From: Sitta carolinensis
Lineage: Eukaryota; Chordata; Aves; Passeriformes; Sittidae
DNA: 64,000 nucleotides
Assembly: GCA_032173965.1 (NCBI GenBank)
Contig: CM063313.1
Coordinates: 483,305 to 547,304 of the forward strand
Reading direction: 5' to 3'
The position numbers and the translations under genes are program-made. Below, one piece after another: positions 49,473 through 64,000 of the stretch (position 1 is its first letter; every line of letters starts with the position of its first letter). The notes under the pieces were generated by a model. It saw only the letters and a list, made by a program, of their open reading frames with translations, was not told the origin of the DNA and made no database searches.

Positions 49473-50383
49473 TACAATATGTGTCTAAAACTAGAAAGGC
49501 AGTGGATTTTAATGGGAATTCCAGGGGAGGAAAAGAAGTTGCTCAAGTCTCAAAACACATTTTGCTCTCTTCCCTTTCTATCTGGAAGACTTCTAAGAAA
49601 ATCCACAAAGAATCAGAGCTTGTCTATACTAAGTATATGTATATACCACACATTTCTTATCACAAAGCTGTGCTTGTGTACAGATTTTAATTTTAAATAG
49701 GTGCAGAGCCTACTGTGGAAACAATACAGCAGATTTGATAGTCACAGCTTTCTCTGCATGCACATAAATGAAACCTTACTGTGTCTCCTTCAGTGCAATG
49801 ACTGATTCAGAGAAGTGAGGGAAAGCTGTTTTCCTCTGCCCACAGTCCTCTGTTCTTGCTCTACAAGGTAGGAGACACTGAAATGGTCAGTGACTATTTC
49901 ACTGAAGAACTTGAGTGAAGAGGGGTGTCACTCTGGGCCTGATCAGGCAGCTGTTTTACCCATAGGTGTGAAGGAACTCAAGAAACAAAGAGTAAAGTTG
50001 TGTGGCAACACACGGAGATAAATCCATTTCCACATTGCTTTGTGCCTCAGTGATAATTTCTGTATCTTTGAGAGGAGAAGCTGATATGCTTATACAAAAC
50101 ATTTTAAGGGGGGAAAGGCTCTTCAGATGTTGACTGTTTTGGTTTTGGGTTTTGTTCTTTAAAATCAGATAGAATTTAATTGCTTCTTTGTGGAAATATG
50201 GAAATTGTGGAAACCCTCAGAGAAAGGCAGCAGAAGCTGTTAGTGGGAAGCAGGGAACTTCACGAAATCTTGTTTTCTTGAGCTATGAGAGAAACACTGC
50301 ATTAATGACATCGAAGAAAATGAGCTATCATGGAGATAGATTAAATGAAACTTCCACTTGGATTATTCTGTGGTCCTAATTAT
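49473..50383. other. Intergenic DNA, nothing recognised
   Basis: Just over 900 bp of AT-rich sequence. A 17-bp tandem duplication ends it (ATTATT(C/G)TGTGGTCCTA at about 50363-50396), overlapping the start of the next LTR. Confidence 0.4.
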
Positions 50384-52857
50384 TGTGTGGTCCTAATTTG
50401 ACCAACCCAAAGAAGGAAACTGGCTCGTTTTGAAATTGACATTTTATTAGATCAATGGGAAAGCATTTTCTAGTTCTTATTCCCTTTGAAAGCAGCCGGG
50501 CAGGTCTCTTCCCTTGCAGCTGTCCGAGCACACCCCTCTGCCCGCTCCCGGCCCTGCCCAGGCTGTGCGGAGGCGGCGGCGGGCCGGGGGCGGCCGGGCC
50601 CGCTCGGCCCAGGGGGCGGAACCGGGCTGGGCCCGCTCGGCCCGGCCGGGATTCTCCGCTCCTGGAGGGGCGGGAGCGGCTGCCGAGCCCTCCCCGAGGA
50701 ACCCACCGGGCCCGGCCCGGCAGGGGCAAAGGAGCCGGCAGAGCCTGCAGAGCTTTTGTTCCAGCTGAACAACCAAACCACGCTGGCCTGAGGCTGTGTC
50801 GGCATCGGGAGCGGCTGAGCATGGGGACAGCACCTGCACGGGCACCAAAGGAGCTGAGCATGGGGACAGCACCTGCACGGGCACCAAAGGAGCTGAGCAT
50901 GGGGACAGCACCTGCACGGGCACCAAAGGAGCTGAGCATGGGGACAGCACCTGTATGGACACCAAAGGAGCTGAGCATGGGGACAGCACCTGCACGGGCA
51001 CCAAAGGAGCTGAGCATGGGGACAGCACCTGCACGGGCACCAAAGGACCTGTGCATGGGGACAACACCTGTTACGGGCACCAAAGGAGCTGAGCATGGGG
51101 ACAGCACCTGTACGGGCACCAAAGGAGCTGAGCATGGGGACAGCACCTGCACGGGCACCAAAGGAGCTGTGCATGGGGACAGCACCTGTACGGGCACCAA
51201 AGGAGCTGAGCATGGGGGACAGCACCTGCACGGGCACAAAGGAGCTGGCATGGGGACAGCACCTGTACGGGCACCAAAGGAGCTGAGCATGGGGGACAGC
51301 ACCTGCACGGGCACCAAAGGAGCTGAGCATGGGGACAGCACCTGCACGGGCACCAAAGGAGCTGAGCATGGGGACAGCACCTGCACGGGCACCAAAGGAG
51401 CTGTGCATGGGGACAGCACCTGTACGGGCACCAAAGGAGCTGAGCATGGGGACAGCACCTGCATGCGCACCAAAGGAGCTGAGCATGGGGACAGCACCTG
51501 CACGGGCACCAAAGGAGCTGAGCATGGGGACAGCACCTGCACGGGCACCAAAGGAGCTGAGCATGGGGACAGCACCTGTACGGGCACCAAAGGAGCTGAG
51601 CATGGGGACAGCACCTGCACGGGCACCAAAGGAGCTGAGCATGGGGACAGCACCTGTACGGGCACCAAAGGAGCTGAGCATGGGGACAGCACCTGCACGG
51701 GCACCAAAGGAGCTGTGCGTGGGGACAGCACCTGTACGGGCACCAAAGGAGCTGAGCATGGGGACAGCACCTGCATGCGCACCAAAGGAGCTGAGCATGG
51801 GGACAGCACCTGTACGGGCACCAAAGGAGCTGTGCGTGGGCACCAGCACCGGTGGCCCCCGTGGTTCGTGCTAAAGGCAACCTTGAAGCCAGGAGCAGCC
51901 CTGATCCCCGTTCTAGACTGGGAGTAGCTGGCACAGCTCACATGGAGTTGGCAAAAGAGCACGTGGCCAGCAAAATGAAGCAGAGAGAGAACTTGTTTCT
52001 AATACAAGACTTAGATTAAACTGACTTTTTTTCAACTTTACAAGACTTTGTACTCAACACTAATTCTCTCTTAGGCTAAGAAGAAAAAAAGGAGATGAAA
52101 CTTTGTAAGAACAAACCACATGAAACTGAAGTCAGTAAGAAAAGAGATTTTAGATTGAAGGAATTTTGAAAAGTTTGTCTTAAGCTTAGGCTGTAAAATT
52201 CTTTTGTGAAGCTATGGTAAAGTTATACTTGATATATCAGACTTTGGGTTTTCCCCAGTAAATTCATAAAATGCTTTGAGAAGGGTGGGAGTGTTCTAGC
52301 CACAATCATGAGCAGAGGCACCAGTGTTAGAAGTTTGATGAAAAACCTCAACCCCGGGGATAAAAGGGGAAGACCTCTGTTCCCAGAGATGAATGAAAGA
52401 ATGCTAGAACGGCTCATCCTTGAAAATAGTACCCCAATAAGCTGACATAAACGAAAGCACAGTTGTGAAAAAAACCTGTGAAAGATGGGAAAGAGTTCAC
52501 AAAGGCAGATCTCAGGCACCTGCGGTTTGTGACAAATGAAGCCACAGGAAGCTTGTAGGAAGCTTTCCATAGCATTAGCAAAAATACTTTTCTCTCTAAA
52601 TAAACTAAAGAAAGACTATTTGTCGAGGTGAAAACCTAACTAAAATTTCTAAGTGTTGTTGTCTTTACATTGTTGGTTAAGAGGAAAGAAGGTGTGGGGA
52701 GAGAGGAAGAGTGTTTTGAATGTTCCATCCTCATTCTTGTTGGTTTTGTTTTTTTTTTTCTTTTAGTGTTAGTTAATAAAGTCTTATTACTTTTAAGCTT
52801 AAGCCTGCTTTGCTCTTAATTAGAAACTTTAAAATTAGCAAAAATCAAACCAAAACA
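50384..52857 (+). mobile_element. LTR expanded by an internal minisatellite
   Basis: The 5' end (TCCTAATTTGACCAACCCA...GACATTTTATTAGATCAATGGGAAAGCAT) and 3' end (GTTAATAAAGTCTTATTACTTTTAAG...AGCCTGCTTTGCTCTTAATT) closely match the LTR at 10126-11579. This copy is about 1 kb longer because of the tandem array at 50812-51845, preceded by a GC-rich segment at 50530-50760. The ends are approximate and I see no target duplication. An AATAAA signal lies near 52785. Confidence 0.75.
50812..51845. repeat. 39-bp minisatellite, about 26 copies
   Basis: The unit is 39 bp, with the core ATGGGGACAGCACCTG(C/T)A followed by CGGGCACCAAAGGAGCTGAGC. Because 39 is divisible by three and the unit lacks stops in several frames, it creates long open frames on both strands (50455-51927 plus, 51962-50376 minus) that should not be taken for genes. 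Variant units (CTGTGC and CATGCGC types) recur with a 312-bp spacing, i.e. eight units. Two copies carry an extra G that shifts the frame. Confidence 0.95.
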
Positions 52858-53004
52858 GGTTGCCAAGCCAGTCCATTACTGTTTTAGGGGCCTGAAGTAT
52901 TTCTTCCTCCTCCAACTTCTTGCCATTGTTTCCTTCGGGTCTTCTGTCTGTGACATTTCTTTTTGGCCTAAAATACACTAAGAGTGTTAACTTTGAAGAT
53001 ATCC

Positions 53005-53330
53005 TTTATCTCCTCTAGCACCACCATCTGTGCCAGGGCCTTATCACTCTCAGAGGGTAGAATTTTCTTCCCAATCCCTAATCCAACCCTGCTCTGTGCC
53101 AGTGTGAAGCCATTCCCCCTTGCCCTGTCACTCTAAGTCCTTGTAAATTGTCTCTCCATCTTTCTCACTGGCTTCTTCAGGTGTGGGGATTAGGTCTTCC
53201 CAGAGCCTTCTCCTCTCCGGATTGAACAATCCCAACTTTTTCAGCCTTTCCTTGTATCAGATGTGCGCTTCACCCCTCTGATCACCTTGGTGGCTTCCTC
53301 TGGACTCATGTTTGCAAGAGTGCTGGAGGA
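53005..53330 (-). mobile_element. CR1 LINE fragment
   Basis: The minus strand of a CR1 3' coding region. Landmarks on the plus strand are GTGTGAAGCCATTCCCCCTTGCCCTGTCACT, CCAGAGCCTTCTCCTCTCCGG and CCCCTCTGATCACCTTGGTGGC. It is truncated at both ends. Confidence 0.78.
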
Positions 53331-54324
53331 ACTCACAAAACTGTGGAAATATTTCTCAGTGGTGACACTTCCCCTGCATTTGCAGTTTAGAAAGGAATTG
53401 GTGGTTGAATCTTCCCGCATAATCCAGTCTGGAACTAAGAAGCGTGCTCACAACTGCAGAAATCAATGTAACCACCCTCCCCAGTACACTGCAGAGGGTT
53501 CAGTGTTACTGGTACCCCTGGGTGTCTGACCACAGGCACTATGGTGCCTGACCCAGCTGCCTCCCAGGCCAAGAGATGAAAAATCCCTTTGGATTTTAGT
53601 AGTTTGTTTCTAAACGGTTTGGGGAAAACCTTGTTTCATGGGCTCATGGTCATGGTTAGTGTCCTTGCCTCTGGACAGTCTGAGGCGTGGCACGGCCAGA
53701 CGTGATTTTCCCTCCTCATCTTCTGAGTGGTTGTAAATCGAAACTACCACTACCAGCCCAGGTTGTGGGTGCTAATTGGAAAAAATAAGATGTCAGGTAC
53801 TTGGAGGATAACATGAATATTCAAACTGCAGCCAAGGCCCAGCCTAGTGCCAGTGAATGTAGTCTCAGGAGGTCTCTGGATGGAGCTGGGAAGACTGGAG
53901 CAATGCCGCTGCATCCTCTTGCCCTGGATTTGTGCAGTGCTGCTGATGGAGAAGGCACAGCTGCGGTGGGAGGGACTCACAGAGGCAGAGATGGCTTTAG
54001 AGAGGCATCCTTTGCCACCACCACTGGCAGGGGGCAGAATCTCCCCACAATGATGAATTTCTATACTGGAAGTGGGCTTCTATGGTGGTGTCCGTGCCAA
54101 AAGTGCTTCGTTTTAATTACAGCACCGTACTCAGAGCTGCCAGGAAACCACCATGCTGCACTTCAGCCCAGTGGCTGTGTCTGCCAAATGCCATCATCAT
54201 GAAGTTACTATTCCTTTCCAACACCACAGCTTCGGGAAAAAAATACTTCTTAAGATTGTATTAGTGAGATGTGAGGTAAAGTAAAGCTGCCTCGTACAAC
54301 ATCCAACCTCATACAAACATCATG
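53331..54324. other. Intergenic DNA, nothing recognised
   Basis: About 1 kb without a supported gene. Open frames at 53801-54202 are short and unlike known proteins. Confidence 0.4.
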
Positions 54325-54510
54325 GAGTGATGTCCAGAGAAAAGAATGGAGCTGGGGAAAGGGGCTGGAGCACCAGGAGCAGCTGAGGGAGCTGGGGAGG
54401 CTCAGCCTGGAGAGAAGGAGGCTCAGGGGGAACCTTCTGGCTCTGCACAACTCCCTGACAGGAGGGTGCAACCAGGTGGGGCTCAGGCTCTGCTCCCAAG
54501 TCCAACTGGA
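54325..54510 (+). mobile_element. CR1 LINE fragment
   Basis: A short stretch (GGGGCTGGAGCACCAGGAGCAGCTGAGGGAGCTGGGG...GGAGGGTGCAACCAGGTGGGG) corresponds to the conserved C-terminal block of the CR1 frame. It is truncated at both ends. Confidence 0.68.
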
Positions 54511-55230
54511 CAGTCGATGCAGGGGCACCTGGAGCAGGTGACCCAGGAACATGTCTGGTGGGGTTTGCATGTCTTCAGAGAGGAAGTCCTCCACAGAAGT
54601 TTGAGAAGGGATGACATTATAGATGTATAATATGTCCGAAGATCTCCTAGGCATTTTCCAAAGGTCTTGGTCACTTAGGGCACGAGCATTTCAAGTGGTG
54701 AGCACAGGCAAGTTGCATTGTACACTAATGTCTTGCACAGCTGACTATCACTGTTTCTTGTGTTTAATAGTTCTCCAGGTGCACAATTTTGACAGCCTTT
54801 TCCATGCCACAGTTATTATCTTTAGGTCTCCTCTTTCCCCTCTAAATAATTTCCTGCACTTAAGCATCATTATTCCTTCAGTTGAACAATTATGTCACCC
54901 CCCTTAAAATCCATGCTGTATTTGGGCACGAAGAATACACTGTTGGGTGCATCCGTTCTTTTTTTATTTCCTTTTAAACTAAAAATAACAAGTAATGAAA
55001 GGTATAAACACCCACGAAGTCTCGGTATTGTCCTGTTACACAGCAGTCACCGAGACCCCGGGTCAAAATTAGCTTCTCCAAGAAAAACTTGCTGGACGCG
55101 GTTCAGAGAAACGTCGGTGGACGAAGTGCTCAGTGCCCCGCCACCCTCGGTGTAAAAAGTGAGGTGGAAGTGCTGTTGTTTCTGCCAGCGGGCAGCACTA
55201 AAAGAAGTTCGCAGGTGTTTCCATGGCCTG
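54511..55230. other. Upstream flank of FSD1L
   Basis: No gene is seen. The sequence becomes GC-richer after 55,000 as it enters the FSD1L CpG island. Confidence 0.4.
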
Positions 55231-55473
55231 GAGATATGGAGATGGCTTGCTGAGCCGGTTTCTCGGGAGCAGCAGCCCCGCAGCGCAGCGCCGGGCCGGG
55301 CAGGGACTCGAACCCGCGGCAGCCGGGGCGGCGGCGGGCGCGCAGGCGCGCGCAGGCGCGGGGCGAGCGGGGCGGGGCGGCGCGGGCGCTCCTCCCGCGG
55401 GAGCGGCGGCGCCGGCAAGGCGCGTGCCCGCCGCGCGCGTGCCCGCCGGGCCTGCCGCGCCGCGCCCGCAGCC

Positions 55474-61737
<6,264 letters not shown>

Positions 61738-64000
61738 GTAGAAAACATTGACTGGATGTGTGTGAGGCAGGTGTTGATATCTGTCTCAATTGGAAATGTT
61801 TTTTGCATTACTCTCCTGGATACTGAAAGCTTACCAGTTGTACTCAAAGTGAGGATAGAAAGGCATGTAAAAATACAGTTACTGCTCTGCTGAAAAGCCA
61901 AGTTAGACATTGTAGTCCTGAATTTTTATGCAGTTTCTGATAAAACAAGTTCGCTTTTTTCTTATTTAGGTTGACAGGGAGGGAATACAGTGCCTTCTCC
62001 CGGACAACTGTCATTGTTAAGCAAACTTGTGTGGATCACCCCAGAAAGGGAGGGTGAAAATAACATGTATATCATGTATCTGACTGGAAGAATATCCTTG
62101 TAAATTAAGGAAACATTTCCACATATCCACTGAATTAGTACACTAATGCTTGGTACAGTAATCCATGTGGTAGCAGTGGAATCAGCCACTCCAAATCCAA
62201 GGCCCAATTACGTTTTTTCCTCTCTAAATTTTAATGGGAACAAGGACAAAAATCCGTTTAAAAGAGTGAGGGGAAAAGCTGTCTTCCTGTGTCAGTTATA
62301 CCTTTTGGTTGCATGTTTGTGTGCTGTTGTGTTTTCTGGGTGTCAGCTTTGGATTTTTTGCCTTGAAGAGCAGCAATTCCTAAACAGTATTTTTCTTCAG
62401 CTGGAATTGTCCAGCTTCTGCCTTGTAGCAAAAAACTAAGTTGGCTTTTGAGCTCTGTGCAAAATGCAGCTTTGATTTTCTTAGAAGTTGTTTTATTTTA
62501 GATTTCTCTAATGCTTTTTTCCCAATCAAATACACCAAGGAAAGCTGTCTGAGCATTTGCTGAGAGGAGACCACTTCAGATTTAGAGTCTGAAGATTAAG
62601 ATACTGAAATCCAATTCAGTGAGCTCTAATATGTAGGATTTGATACTGGTATTACACTTGTGCATTTGGGGATGACATTTTAAAGTAATACTACTGCCTT
62701 AGCTATTAGGCTGTTTATTCTGTTACTCTGCTGGTAGGAGTAACAAGTGTTTCTGAAGGGGCAGCTCCAGCCCTGACTCTTGTATATTCACAAATTTTCT
62801 TTGGATACTCCAGTAAATAAGTTCAGGAGCAGCTAGCACAAGATATTTTTTTGTGGTTTTATTCTCATCGTTGATTTATCTGGAAGTCAAAAGAACATGA
62901 GTGGCAGATTGCAGGAGGATTCAGTGTCTAGGTAGGATGTGATCAGACACATCTGGGCAGCTTCTCTGAGATGGGCTGATCCTTCTCTGTCAGGAGCCTG
63001 GAATAAAACTAAAGTCAGTGAAGTTAAGCTGGGACTGGCATGCAGATGTTGAGTCCTGGCTACCTCATATTTTACAAGACATAAAGATTAAACCCAAGGA
63101 TTTTGTTGGGAAGTATCTCTGTTTTATGTCACATAGGAAATCAGCCAGTAGTTCCTACAATAACTTTGTTTTGAGATAAAGCAAAGCTACCTCTTAAGCT
63201 AAATTATTTCTAAATGCTTGGTTTGGGTTTTTTCTGCTTCCCACTTTAGGAATATGTAATCAGTTTTGTAGCAGGGACAGCCTGATTTCCTATTTATTTT
63301 TTTTTTCAATGTGATTTGTGTTTTGGGAAGTTCACTTTTTTCAAACTGGGAAGATGTCTGATGATTCTTGTCTCTATGAAAGGGAAAATAATTCAGCAGA
63401 ATTAGCAACTGGATCAAGGAGCAGTGTTGCAGCAAAGCTTCAACAGACACAGCCAAGCCCTCAGTACTTCAACAATAATCTTTTGTCTTAGGTTTGCAGC
63501 TCCTTTTGCTGAATGAGAAAGATTTTTGTATTTCCACATGCCAGTTGTTTGTCTTAAATACCATCACTTCTGCATCTGCTTCAGTGTTATTATTTGAGAA
63601 GAAGCATTTGCAGTCATTTTTGAATGCTAATGTACAGAGGGAGTCTTTTATTGTACTTTTTCAACACTTCCTAACTTTCAGACGTGACATTAGAATAAGT
63701 CCTATTTTTAATTATTTATCAGGGGATGTGTCCTGTGGTGTGTAGTTCAGCAAGTCAGGCATAGTTACATGCCACTAATAATTCTTAGTTTCACAGAAAA
63801 TACCATGGCAATTAAATGTTGTTAGCATGGTCTTTTAAAAAGTTATGGAGAGAAATTCTAACTGATTCAGAGAAATCTGAAAATACAAAGTCTCACTCAA
63901 AAAGTCTTGAGTAATTTGGAATTGGTTTGGTGTGGTTCTGTAAATGAGGGGTTTTTTTCCCCCCAGGTGTTACAGTGTTGCTGTGCTAACCTGTGCTATT
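61738..64000 (+). other. FSD1L: FSD1L intron 4, continues off the window
   Basis: AT-rich intronic sequence. I looked for the next expected exon (AARQIKDRVTMASAFRLSL-type, leading into the COS region) and do not find it before the right edge. Confidence 0.6.

Noticed and set aside
50812..51845. CRISPR-like array
   Set aside because: The repeats are contiguous with no unique spacers and sit in an avian LTR. It is a minisatellite.
50376..51962. Very long open frames on both strands (about 490 and 528 codons)
   Set aside because: They are produced by the 39-bp minisatellite, whose length is a multiple of three and which lacks stops in several frames. There is no domain, and frames are open on both strands at once.

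Overview
The window is vertebrate nuclear DNA, almost certainly from a bird and probably a songbird. The evidence is CR1 LINE 3' ends with the avian ATTCTATG-type tail, several avian ERVL-type solo LTRs, GC-rich compact genes with short introns set in AT-rich intergenic DNA, and recognisable vertebrate exons with canonical GT/AG splice sites. No bacterial, plasmid or phage features are present.

Layout. 1-19 kb: an orphan CpG island (470-1070), then AT-rich non-coding DNA with two decayed CR1 copies and one solo LTR. 19.0-27.6 kb: a compact minus-strand gene whose nine exons, joined in phase, give an uninterrupted frame for an ELM2 domain, a SANT domain and a C-terminal C2H2 zinc finger (TRERF1/ZNF541/MIDEAS family). 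It lies between two direct copies of a 1,079-bp segment that differ at only about four positions, 7,480 bp apart. 28.6-37.0 kb: a plus-strand CDC25 phosphatase gene of CDC25B type with its own CpG/CCAAT promoter and at least 15 recognisable exons. It carries a 16-bp exonic tandem duplication and two single-base deletions that break the frame, and it lies between two older, diverged direct repeats. 37-55 kb: repeat-rich intergenic DNA with solo LTRs, a 13-bp and a 39-bp tandem repeat, and CR1 fragments. 55.2-64 kb: the CpG-island promoter and first four coding exons of FSD1L on the plus strand, running off the right edge.

Interpretation. FSD1L is the only gene I can place by synteny (human 9q31; from memory this block is Z-linked in chicken). 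The ELM2-SANT gene and the CDC25B-like gene are not known to me at that locus in mammals. Both retain introns, so they look like DNA-level duplicates. One family recruits histone deacetylase and the other drives cyclin-CDK activation, so two cell-cycle/chromatin paralogues sit side by side: one intact and recently rearranged, the other decaying or misassembled. That pairing and the recent R-X-R duplication are the most interesting parts of the window.
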